13,692 nt of DNA from positions 1 through 13,692 of the forward strand of contig DATKXO010000059.1 in assembly GCA_035528995.1 (NCBI GenBank), in the 5' to 3' direction. The translations under genes and the position numbers were made by a program. The stretch's first letter is position 1. The number at the start of each line of letters is the position of its first letter. The notes under the pieces are model-generated. The model saw only the letters and a program-made list of their open reading frames with translations. It was not told where the DNA came from and did no database searches. Positions 1 through 6,653 of this stretch are shown here, one piece after another. The stretch comes from DATKXO01 sp035528995 (GTDB taxonomy: Bacteria > Planctomycetota > Phycisphaerae > UBA1845).

Positions 1-509
1 ACGGCCTGTTCGGCCTTGATGACCTCGTCGGCGCCCAACTGTGAAGCCCTCAGCCCGGCGGAAGTGTGGGTGGTTCGGGCAATGATGTAGATGCCGGGTC
101 GGAGCCGCCGGGCCAGGGCGGTGGCCCGGAGCACGGCCTGCTCGTCGGGCACGGTCAGGGCCAGAATGGAGGCCGACTCGATGCCGGCGGCGCGTTGGGT
201 CGACTCCTGGGAGACGTCGCCCTGGAGGACGCGCCGCCCCAGGCAGGCCTGGGTCTCGACGGTCACCGGGTTCTGGTCCACGACGACGTAGTCGATTCCG
301 CCGCGCTCGAGGAGATCGGCGACGCAGCGTCCGGCCAACCCGAAACCGGCAATGATGACGGGGCCGGCAGGCCCGCCGGTCGGGGCCGTTGGGAACTCGA
401 TCGGCTTGATCGTGAGGCGCGTTCCGGAAGGCCAATCCACCGGGCCGGACAGCTCCACCCGGCCGTCCCGAAAGACGGCGATTCGCTCTTCGCTGGAAAT
501 GGGGGTCAC
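1..509 (-). CDS. TrkA-N (RCK)-type NAD-binding protein, partial at the left edge
   Basis: About 169 codons are visible; the C-terminus lies outside the window. Residues from about 51 form a Rossmann fold with the dinucleotide-binding motif GFGLAG (55-60), an acidic residue after strand 2 (VVVDQNP), then GDVSQESTQRAAGIESA, TVPDEQ and LGADEVI. These are hallmarks of the RCK-N domain of potassium channel and transporter regulators (TrkA, KefB/C, Kch). No membrane segment is visible, so this may be a soluble regulatory subunit. Residues 1-50 are unusual: a short segment containing RVELSGPVDWPSGTRL resembles the small beta motif of AF2212/DUF104-like antitoxins rather than an RCK region. The GTG start overlaps the folC stop in a GTGA, so the two genes are probably translationally coupled. 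The RCK call is sound; the partner channel and the ligand are unknown. Confidence 0.75.
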   Translation of the reverse strand, partial: MTPISSEERIAVFRDGRVELSGPVDWPSGTRLTIKPIEFPTAPTGGPAGPVIIAGFGLAGRCVADLLERGGIDYVVVDQNPVTVETQACLGRRVLQGDVSQESTQRAAGIESASILALTVPDEQAVLRATALARRLRPGIYIIARTTHTSAGLRASQLGADEVIKAEQA

Positions 510-1900
510 TCGGTCTTGGGATAGAGGTTCTTGGCCAACCCGACCAGGTAGAAGGATCCGGTGATGCAGATCAGGTCTTCCTTGGTCACGGCGCTGGAGG
601 CGATGTGGATCGCGTCCTCCAGCTTTGGAGCTACCTGGACCATCTTACCGGAGCGTTCGGAGAAGGCGCTGGCCAGGTCGTCGGGATCAACGGTGCGCGG
701 CGACCCGGTGGAGGTGAAGATCACCTTGTCGGCGCCGAGTTGGATGTGGCGGAGCATGCCCAGCACATCCTTGTCCTTGTTGCAGCCGAAGATGACCACC
801 ATGGAGTCGTAGGGCACGTTCTGGCCGATGGCCCGCATGAGGGCGTCGATGCTGGCCGCGTTGTGTGCCGTGTCCACGAGTATGCGCGGGTTCTCGTTGA
901 TGGTCTCCATGCGACCCGGCAGGCGGACGTTGCTCAGGCCGGCTATCGCTCTCTGGTCGTCGATCTCGAAACCGCGGCCCTTGAGGGCGTCGAGGATGCC
1001 GAGGGCCAGGCTGCAGTTGATCGCCTGGTGGGCGCCCAGCAGCGGAACGTGGAGGTGCTCGAATCGGCTGTTTTCAGTCGTCAGGCTGAGTCGCGTGTGT
1101 GGGCCGAAGGCTCGCGACGACTCGAACCGCACGCTGAACTCGATGTCCTCGCCGGTCAGGCACAGGGGGGCTCGCGCTTTGGCAGCCGCCGCCTGGAGGA
1201 CCTTCTTTACCTCCGGCACCTGTGGGGCGCTGATCACCGGGACACCGGTCTTGAGAATGCCGGCCTTCTCCGCGGCGATCGAGCTGAGCGAGTGCCCCAA
1301 CTGTTCCACGTGGTCGTAACTGATGCTGGTGATCCCGCAGACCTCGGGCTTGATGACGTTGGTGGAGTCGAGCCGGCCGCCCAGGCCTGTCTCGATCACG
1401 GCGATATCGACCTTGCGCTCGGCGAAGTAGGCGAAGGCGATGGCCGTGAGGGCCTCGAAGTACTTGGGCTGGACCCCGTCCTTGAGGGCCTCGACGAAAC
1501 GCCGGGCCATGCGAGAGAAATGGGTCTCCCCGATGATCTTGCCATCCACCCAGATGCGCTCACGGATGGTGAGCAGGTGGGGGGAGGTGTACAAGCCGAC
1601 CTTGTACCCGGTGGCCCGGAGCATGTGTGCCAGCATTGTGGCGGTGCTGCCCTTGCCTTTGGTGCCGGCGATGTGAACGGTCTTGATCTGGCGATGGGGA
1701 TTGCCCATCGTGGCCAGGAGCCGCGTCATACGACTGAGACTGAAATTCGTGCGGTTGTACACCGCCGCGCCCATGCGCTCGTAGTTGGTCAGAGAGTTCA
1801 GCCATTTGACGGCTGATTTGTAAGTGCGAATGGACGGTTTATCTGAAGGACGGACCCTACGGGTCTTCTTTGGGGGTGTGATAGTTGCTGACCGTGCCAT
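506..1900 (-). CDS. folC: Bifunctional folylpolyglutamate synthase / dihydrofolate synthase
   Basis: This ATP-dependent cytosolic ligase adds glutamate to folates and, in many bacteria, to dihydropteroate. The 464-residue product is of family length plus a basic tail of about 25 residues. The P-loop GTKGKGS is at 79-85, followed by YTSPHLL (105-111), IETGLGGRLDSTN (169-181), the SISYDH...SIAAEKAGILK block (193-217), LPGRMETI and the Mur-ligase C-terminal signature LVDTAHNAAS (341-350). The ATG at 1900 was preferred over an in-frame TTG at 1936 because the TTG lies inside the -35 box of a good promoter. There is no Shine-Dalgarno sequence, and the promoter spacing predicts a leaderless message. 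The 3' end overlaps the RCK-type gene by 4 bp. FolC is clear; whether it has one or both activities cannot be told from sequence. Confidence 0.93.
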   Translation of the reverse strand: MARSATITPPKKTRRVRPSDKPSIRTYKSAVKWLNSLTNYERMGAAVYNRTNFSLSRMTRLLATMGNPHRQIKTVHIAGTKGKGSTATMLAHMLRATGYKVGLYTSPHLLTIRERIWVDGKIIGETHFSRMARRFVEALKDGVQPKYFEALTAIAFAYFAERKVDIAVIETGLGGRLDSTNVIKPEVCGITSISYDHVEQLGHSLSSIAAEKAGILKTGVPVISAPQVPEVKKVLQAAAAKARAPLCLTGEDIEFSVRFESSRAFGPHTRLSLTTENSRFEHLHVPLLGAHQAINCSLALGILDALKGRGFEIDDQRAIAGLSNVRLPGRMETINENPRILVDTAHNAASIDALMRAIGQNVPYDSMVVIFGCNKDKDVLGMLRHIQLGADKVIFTSTGSPRTVDPDDLASAFSERSGKMVQVAPKLEDAIHIASSAVTKEDLICITGSFYLVGLAKNLYPKTE

Positions 1901-1907
1901 GGGCGGG

Positions 1908-1936
1908 ATTCTAACCCGGATCGATCGGTTCGTCAA
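1908..1936 (-). promoter_or_regulatory. Sigma70-type promoter of folC, predicting a leaderless transcript
   Basis: On the minus strand, TTGACG (1936-1931) and TAGAAT (1913-1908) are separated by exactly 17 bases. They match consensus at 5/6 positions each. Only seven bases (CCCGCCC) separate the -10 box from the folC ATG at 1900, so transcription should start at or one base before the A of the ATG. No ribosome binding site fits between. Confidence 0.75.
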
Positions 1937-2316
1937 TCCTCAGTCGGCAGGCCGTCTGCTCAATGCTGGCAGGTTGCGGTTCCGCTCTAGACGACACCCA
2001 ACATGTAGGGCCTACCGCGGCGGCTGAAGCGGCTTCATCGGGCGATTCCTCGCGGAAGGCAGCCCCTTTCGCCTCGGGGGATGGGCTGGAGCCCCGCCCT
2101 CGCCACTGAGTTATACGCATGGGGCCGCTTCTGGTTCTGCGTGCGAGGTCCAGAAGGCCGACAGAACTGTAATAAGCTGTGTAGATCCCCTATCTCCACA
2201 CGGCAAGGTTAGGTATGGCGGGGTCAAGCGGGGCGGGCCGGCGTGGATCGGGTGGTCGGCATCGGGTACGCTGCCGGGCGGCGGCTCGTAGCGGAAGCCC
2301 AGGCCAGGGTCGGGTG
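1937..2316. other. Gene-free region between folC and aroB with a row of short hairpins
   Basis: No convincing coding frame is seen. Between 2005 and 2201 there is a series of short inverted repeats: GTAGG/CCTAC (2005-2015), TGAAGC/GCTTCA (2025-2037), TTCC/GGAA (2046-2057), GGGCT/AGCCC (2083-2094), CTTCTGG/CCAGAAG (2128-2156), and GTGTAGAT with ATCT-CC-ACAC (2179-2201). The divergent promoter for aroB must lie here or just downstream, but no clear -35/-10 pair was found. The hairpins may be part of an aroB leader or an intergenic repeat element; the sequence alone does not decide. Confidence 0.4.
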
Positions 2317-3408
2317 ATGACCGAGTTCGAGATCAAGCTGGAGCGAGCGCGGACCGGCGTGCGAATCGGAGCGGGGGCGCTTCCTTCGGTTGGGGAACTG
2401 CTGGCCCAGGCCGGCTGGGCCGACCGCGTGCTGGTGGTCAGCGATGGCCACGTCGCCCCACTGTACGGGGAGAGGGTCACGCGGTCGCTGGTGGACGCCG
2501 GGCTGAAGGCGGAGCTGCACGTTCTCCCGCCGGGCGATGAGAGCAAGTCTCTGGAACAGGCGTCGGCGCTGTACGATCGTCTGGCCGCCGGTCGTTACGC
2601 CCGTGACGCCGCAGTGTTGGCTTTGGGCGGGGGGATGGTGAGCGATCTTGCCGGATTCGTAGCCGCCACCTGGATGCGGGGCGTGACGTTTGTCATCTGT
2701 CCCACGACGCTGGAGGCGGACGTCGATGCGAGCATCGGGGGCAAGACGGCCGTCAACCACGGTGCGGCCAAGAACCTCATCGGAGCGTTTCATCAGCCGC
2801 GCCTGGTGATCATCGACCCGAAATGTCTCGGTTCGCTGTCGCAGCGAGATCTGGTTGCGGGCACGGGCGAGTCGATCAAGCACGCCGCGATCGCCGATCC
2901 GTCGTTCCTCAAGTGGCACGGCTCGTTTCGTGATGCCGTGCTGGCTCGCGACGCCGATGTGCTGGCCGAGCTGATCGAGCGGAACGTGCGGATCAAAGCG
3001 GACATCGTGGTGCGCGACGAACGGGATCGCAGCGGCGTTCGGGCGGCGCTGAACTTCGGGCATACCGTGGGCCACGCGATCGAACGCTGGAGCAACTACG
3101 AGCTTCGCCACGGGGAGTGCGTGGCCCTGGGCATGGTGGCGGCGTGCCGGCTGTCGGTGCGGATGGGGCTGCTGGACGAGGCGTCGGAGGCGGCGGTGGT
3201 CGAGACGATCGAGGCGTACGGTCTGCCTACGTCACTGGAGGCGCCGGTGGCGGCGGACGAGTTGCTTCGCTACATCGCTCGTGACAAGAAGACGGCCCGC
3301 GACCGGGTCCGCTTCGTGTTGCTGGAGGGGCTGGGGCGGACGACGCTGCGTGACGACGTACCCGAGGAGTTGGTGGTCGAAGTGCTGCACACCTTGGGCG
3401 GTGCTTGA
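2317..3408 (+). CDS. aroB: 3-dehydroquinate synthase
   Basis: AroB converts DAHP to 3-dehydroquinate with NAD+ and a divalent metal, the second step of the shikimate pathway. The start chosen (MTEFEIKL) gives 363 residues, the usual length; an in-frame ATG at 2215 would add a low-complexity Gly/Arg-rich tail. Visible signatures are ALGGGMVSDLAGF (102-114), CPTTLEADVDASIGGKT (128-144), KNLIGAFHQP (152-161), metal ligand E185, LNFGHTVGHAIE (245-256, H249 and H253), HGE (265-267), and the late KK pair (324-325). The block around E185 reads GTGESIKHAAI, whereas classical AroB has LAEVIKYG, so it is a diverged member. The remaining DHQ synthase residues argue against the related cyclases of secondary metabolism. 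The Shine-Dalgarno sequence is weak (AGGG near 2305). The gene converges on the aminotransferase-like gene with a 40 bp gap. Confidence 0.9.
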   Translation: MTEFEIKLERARTGVRIGAGALPSVGELLAQAGWADRVLVVSDGHVAPLYGERVTRSLVDAGLKAELHVLPPGDESKSLEQASALYDRLAAGRYARDAAVLALGGGMVSDLAGFVAATWMRGVTFVICPTTLEADVDASIGGKTAVNHGAAKNLIGAFHQPRLVIIDPKCLGSLSQRDLVAGTGESIKHAAIADPSFLKWHGSFRDAVLARDADVLAELIERNVRIKADIVVRDERDRSGVRAALNFGHTVGHAIERWSNYELRHGECVALGMVAACRLSVRMGLLDEASEAAVVETIEAYGLPTSLEAPVAADELLRYIARDKKTARDRVRFVLLEGLGRTTLRDDVPEELVVEVLHTLGGA

Positions 3409-3448
3409 ACGACACGGGGCGCGACTGGGGCATTCCAGGGGACGGTTT

Positions 3449-4576
3449 CTAATGCCGCGGTAGGACCTCGATCAGGCGATCGATCTCCTTCTCGTTGTTG
3501 TAGACGTGCGGGCTGGCCCGCAGGCGCCCGTTGCGCACCGCGATGACGATGCGGTGTTCGCTGCGGAGGTGTCGCTGGATGGCCTCGTGGTCGTGGACGT
3601 CGGATTGGAAGGAGACGATCCCGCTGGCCTCGGCCGGCCGTCGCGAGCTGTAGACGCGATAGCCCTTGTCGCGGAGGCCGGTCACCATGCGGTCGGTCAG
3701 GGCCAGGATGCGGGCGGTGATCCGCTCGATGCCGATCTCCAGGAGCAGGTCGATGGCCCCGCCGAGGGCATAGATGCCGACCAGGTTGTAGGCCCCGCTG
3801 TCGTAGCGGCGGATGTCGTCTCGGAACTCGAAGCGGTAGTGCGAGAAGTCGGCCCAGTTCTTCATGGAGAGCCAGCCGACACAACTGGGGCGCAGGTGCC
3901 CCTGCAGTTCCTTGCGGACGTAGAAGAGGCCGGCGCCCTCGGGACCGCAGAGCCACTTGTGCCCGTCGGCGGAGAGGAAGTCGATGTGCATGGCGTTGAC
4001 GTCGATGGGCATGGCCCCCAGAGATTGGATGGCGTCCACGCAGAGCAGAACGCCTTTGCTGGTGCAGTACTGGCCGAGGGTGGCCAGGTCGGTACGGAAT
4101 CCGCTGGCGAATTGCACCGAGGAGATGGTCACCAGTCGGGTGCGCGAGTTGACGGCCTCGATCAGCTTCTGGATGGGAATGCGCCCGTCCTCCTCCAGGA
4201 CCATGTTGACCTGGACGCCGCGCGACTGGAGGGCCTGCCAGGGATAGATGTTGGCCGGGAACTCGACGTTGGTGGTGACGATGTTGTCGCCGCGGTTCCA
4301 ACTGATGCCGTTGGCCACGAAGTTCAGGCCCTCACTGGTGTTCTTGACGAAAGTGACCTCGTCGGCGTTAGCGTTGATGAGGGCGGCGGCCCGCTGACGC
4401 ACGTGCTCGGCGTGCTTGTAGAATCCGTCGGCCAGGTAGCCGTTGTCCTGGGCCTGTTGGAGGTACTCCCGGGCGGCGTCGGCGGCGCGGCGGGACAGGG
4501 GCGCAACGGCGGCGTGATCCTGGAAGTTGAAGTTCCGGGTGATGGGGAACTCTTCTCGAACGGCTTGCCAGTCCAT
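3449..4576 (-). CDS. Class V PLP-dependent aminotransferase-like enzyme (cysteine desulfurase superfamily, not IscS/SufS)
   Basis: The 375-residue fold-type I PLP enzyme carries EFPANIYPW (105-113), VTISSVQFASGFRTDL (149-164), VDAIQSLG (180-187, Asp for the pyridine nitrogen) and the Schiff-base lysine in SADGHKWLCGPEGAG (K207). The C-terminus ends in RLRASPHVYNNEKEIDRLIEVL, typical of the NifS/isopenicillin-N-epimerase-like branch. The active-site loop that carries a catalytic cysteine in SufS/IscS here reads IVIAVRNGRLRASPH and has no cysteine, so sulfur mobilisation is unlikely. Substrate is unknown; candidates are an amino-sugar or amino-acid aminotransferase, epimerase or lyase. The ATG follows GAGGG (4587-4583) by six bases, which fixes the start. 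No neighbour gives a pathway link. Confidence 0.82.
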   Translation of the reverse strand: MDWQAVREEFPITRNFNFQDHAAVAPLSRRAADAAREYLQQAQDNGYLADGFYKHAEHVRQRAAALINANADEVTFVKNTSEGLNFVANGISWNRGDNIVTTNVEFPANIYPWQALQSRGVQVNMVLEEDGRIPIQKLIEAVNSRTRLVTISSVQFASGFRTDLATLGQYCTSKGVLLCVDAIQSLGAMPIDVNAMHIDFLSADGHKWLCGPEGAGLFYVRKELQGHLRPSCVGWLSMKNWADFSHYRFEFRDDIRRYDSGAYNLVGIYALGGAIDLLLEIGIERITARILALTDRMVTGLRDKGYRVYSSRRPAEASGIVSFQSDVHDHEAIQRHLRSEHRIVIAVRNGRLRASPHVYNNEKEIDRLIEVLPRH

Positions 4577-4656
4577 CGTTTACCCTCGCCTGGTCGGCGG
4601 CCGGCGCCATGCCGGCGGCGGGCCCAGCCGTGTCTTCGTCCAACCGGGCCCACTGA

Positions 4657-4662
4657 ATTATA
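4657..4662 (-). promoter_or_regulatory. Candidate -10 box for the aminotransferase-like gene
   Basis: A perfect TATAAT lies on the minus strand about 80 bases before the ATG at 4576. No good -35 hexamer is found 16-18 bases upstream, so it would need an activator or rely on the -10. The resulting leader of roughly 70 bases contains two copies of the palindrome GCCGGC (4600-4605 and 4611-4616). Confidence 0.4.
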
Positions 4663-4816
4663 GTAATCCCGGAGCCGCGGCGACCTCCGGTTTTCGCCCC
4701 GGGCGGCGCCGCAGATCGGCACCATGTACGTTATCGGGGAATCAATCAATACCCTCTCGGGGCGTCGCCCGCCGGTGGATGGAGAGGACGCTGCCCTTTC
4801 TCGCCGCGGCTTGAGA

Positions 4817-4845
4817 TTGTCCGGCCTGGCTGTGGGGCCTATGAT
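4817..4845 (+). promoter_or_regulatory. Sigma70-type promoter of the RluA-like/RlmI-like fusion gene
   Basis: TTGTCC (4817-4822) and TATGAT (4840-4845, 5/6 to consensus) are separated by 17 bases. The predicted start near 4852 leaves a leader of about 46 bases to the ATG at 4898, which has GAGG (4887-4890) seven bases upstream. Confidence 0.55.
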
Positions 4846-4897
4846 CGCGGGTTGGCCCGGTAACCGAGTTCTGTTGCATCCGGGATGAGGATCGCCC

Positions 4898-6502
4898 ATG
4901 GATTCGCGAGCTGTCGCGGCTCAAACCGTCAAGGTGCTGTTCGAGGACGACCAACTGTTGTTGGTGGAGAAGCCGGCCGGTCTGCGCCTGGTGGAGCCGG
5001 GATCGGCCGGCAGCGCGGGGGCGGAACCGATCGCCCTCGTGTTGGGCAGGGCGCCGCTGCTCATGGTCCGGCCGCTGGAGCAGCACGTCTCCGGCATCGT
5101 GGTTCTGGCCAAGACCGAGGAAGCGGCAGCCCGCCTGCGCAAGTCGCTGGCAACGCCAAGATCCAGGACGGACTATCTGGCGGTGGTCCGTGGGCAACCG
5201 CGGTCGCCGCGTCCGGCGGATCGCCGGGGTCGCCAGGCCGGGGGATTCTCGCCGGGCGTGCGGCTGGTTCGGCATCGCAAGGACCTTTCGCTCGTCCAGT
5301 TTCGCCACGACTCACCGCGCACCGCAGAAGTGCGGGCCGACCTGCGATCCATCGGGCTAACGCCACTTGGTGACGTGCCCGTCGATCACCGAACGAACCG
5401 GCGTCGGCCCGCAGGCCGACTGTTCCTGCACCGATCCCGGATATCGTTCCCGCATCCGGCCACGCGTAAGACCGTGCGGGTCGAAACGTCCGAGCCTCGG
5501 GCGTTTCAGACCGCATTGGCCGGCGGCGATCTGATCGAGGATCTGTTGCAGATCGCGTTGAGTTCGCGCATCGGCTGCCTGGTCGATGAGGGCTGCGACA
5601 GTTGGCGGCTGTTTTCCGGAAAGGCGGAAGGCGTCCCGGGCCTGGTGGTTGAGAAGCTGGGACCGGCGATCGTCCTGCAGACCCATCAGGGCAAGTTCAT
5701 GGGAGACACCGATCGGGTTCGCCGGATCGGGAAATGGTACGCTCGTGTCTTCGGGGCCACCGCCGTCTATCACAAGCGCTTCATCAAGGCTCGCGGCGAC
5801 GCGGACGCGGTGGCCGACGAGCTGTGCGACCCGAAGCCGCTGATCGGCACAGCGGTGCCCGAGGAACTGGCCATTCGAGAGAATGATCTGCGCTTCCTGG
5901 TCCGGCTGTACGACGGCTACTCGACGGGTCTGTTCCTGGACCACCGCGACAACCGGCGTCGGGTGCGGAAGCTGGCGGTCGACCGGCGAGTGCTCAACGC
6001 TTTTGCCTATACCTGCGGGTTTTCGGTGGCCGCGGCCGCCGGCGGGGCGAGCCAGACGTTCAGCGTGGACATCTCGACAGGAAGCCTGGAGTGGGGAAAG
6101 CGGAACTTCGAGGTCAACGGGATCGACCCGGGCGGGCATGGTTTTATACGCTCGGAGATCTTCGACTATCTGAAGCGGGCCCGCCGACAGGGGCTGCACT
6201 TCGACCTGGTGATCCTCGATGCCCCGACGTTCGCCCGGAGCAAACGACCGGCGCGGGTGTTCTCGATCGCAACGGACTTGCCGCGGTTGATCGACGAGAC
6301 GCTGGGCGTGCTGGCGCCGGGTGGCTTCGTGCTGTGCTCGACCAACAGCCGGGCCCAATCGGCCGCGTGGCTTCGCGAGCAGGTGGCCGCTGTGGCCGCC
6401 GAGGCCGGGAGGCGATTCCAGATCGTGGCCGCGCCGCCCCTGCCGGCCGACTTCGCCGCCGACCCGAACTACGCCAAAACGATCATGGTGCGGTTTCCTT
6501 GA
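4898..6502 (+). CDS. Fusion of a degenerate RluA-like pseudouridine synthase domain with an RlmI-like SAM-dependent rRNA methyltransferase
   Basis: The 534-residue protein has two parts. Residues 10-205 follow RluA-type pseudouridine synthases: VEKPAGLRLV (23-32), the catalytic-loop position RPLEQHVSGIVVLAKT (58-73), DYLAVVRGQP, PLGDV and RLFLHRSRISFPHP (174-187). The normal HRLDxxTSG is replaced, with Glu61 where the catalytic Asp should be. The usual TGRTHQIR is replaced by SPRTAEVR (139-146). This half is therefore probably inactive and may serve RNA binding. Residues 225-534 match RlmI/COG1092 methyltransferases: TGLFLDHRDNR (343-353), SAM-binding LNAFAYTCGF (366-375), acidic D391, and the active-site loop DAPTFARSK (441-449; usually DPPSFA). 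The target is probably a base in rRNA; RlmI makes 23S m5C1962 in E. coli, but the site here is not known. The start is set by GAGG seven bases upstream. Confidence 0.85.
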   Translation: MDSRAVAAQTVKVLFEDDQLLLVEKPAGLRLVEPGSAGSAGAEPIALVLGRAPLLMVRPLEQHVSGIVVLAKTEEAAARLRKSLATPRSRTDYLAVVRGQPRSPRPADRRGRQAGGFSPGVRLVRHRKDLSLVQFRHDSPRTAEVRADLRSIGLTPLGDVPVDHRTNRRRPAGRLFLHRSRISFPHPATRKTVRVETSEPRAFQTALAGGDLIEDLLQIALSSRIGCLVDEGCDSWRLFSGKAEGVPGLVVEKLGPAIVLQTHQGKFMGDTDRVRRIGKWYARVFGATAVYHKRFIKARGDADAVADELCDPKPLIGTAVPEELAIRENDLRFLVRLYDGYSTGLFLDHRDNRRRVRKLAVDRRVLNAFAYTCGFSVAAAAGGASQTFSVDISTGSLEWGKRNFEVNGIDPGGHGFIRSEIFDYLKRARRQGLHFDLVILDAPTFARSKRPARVFSIATDLPRLIDETLGVLAPGGFVLCSTNSRAQSAAWLREQVAAVAAEAGRRFQIVAAPPLPADFAADPNYAKTIMVRFP

Positions 6503-6595
6503 GGGGGAACCGTTCTGGCGGGCGCCGGCCCGCCCGCAGGGATGAGGGGCGAACGGTGGCGAGCGCGCCTCGGCCCACCGTCGCTGGCCAGCAAT

Positions 6596-6629
6596 GAAAA
6601 CAGGCCCATGGGGCTGAGCCATGGGCCTG
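6596..6629 (-). terminator. Rho-independent terminator of the PEP-CTERM gene
   Basis: A perfect 11 bp stem (6601-6611 with 6619-6629) and a 7-base loop are followed on the minus strand by TTTTCATT. It starts 25 bases past the PEP-CTERM stop. Because the stem is symmetrical it may also slow transcription arriving from the plus-strand fusion gene, but it lacks a U tract in that direction. Confidence 0.8.
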
Positions 6630-6653
6630 GTGTGCTTTGCGGTCGGCGGGTCG

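Larger units (their letters stand above)
4577..4897. other. Divergent intergenic region
   Basis: About 320 bases between the divergent aminotransferase-like and methyltransferase-fusion genes. It holds a minus-strand TATAAT (4662-4657) and a plus-strand TTGTCC/TATGAT pair (4817-4845), with Shine-Dalgarno sequences at both ends. No additional gene is supported. Confidence 0.5.

Noticed and set aside
605..1816. Plus-strand open frame of 403 codons
   Set aside because: It lies antisense to folC, whose motifs are unmistakable; the plus-strand product is low-complexity and has no family features.
2215..2316. Extension of aroB to the ATG at 2215
   Set aside because: It would add 34 low-complexity residues absent from the family; the ATG at 2317 gives the usual length.
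3429..3456. Inverted repeat GGCATT/AATGCC between aroB and the aminotransferase-like gene as a shared terminator
   Set aside because: Six-pair stem with a 16-base loop and no T tract on either strand; too weak to call.
3506..4663. Plus-strand open frame of 385 codons
   Set aside because: Antisense shadow of the PLP enzyme; Gly/Val/Asp-rich product typical of a GC-rich complementary frame.
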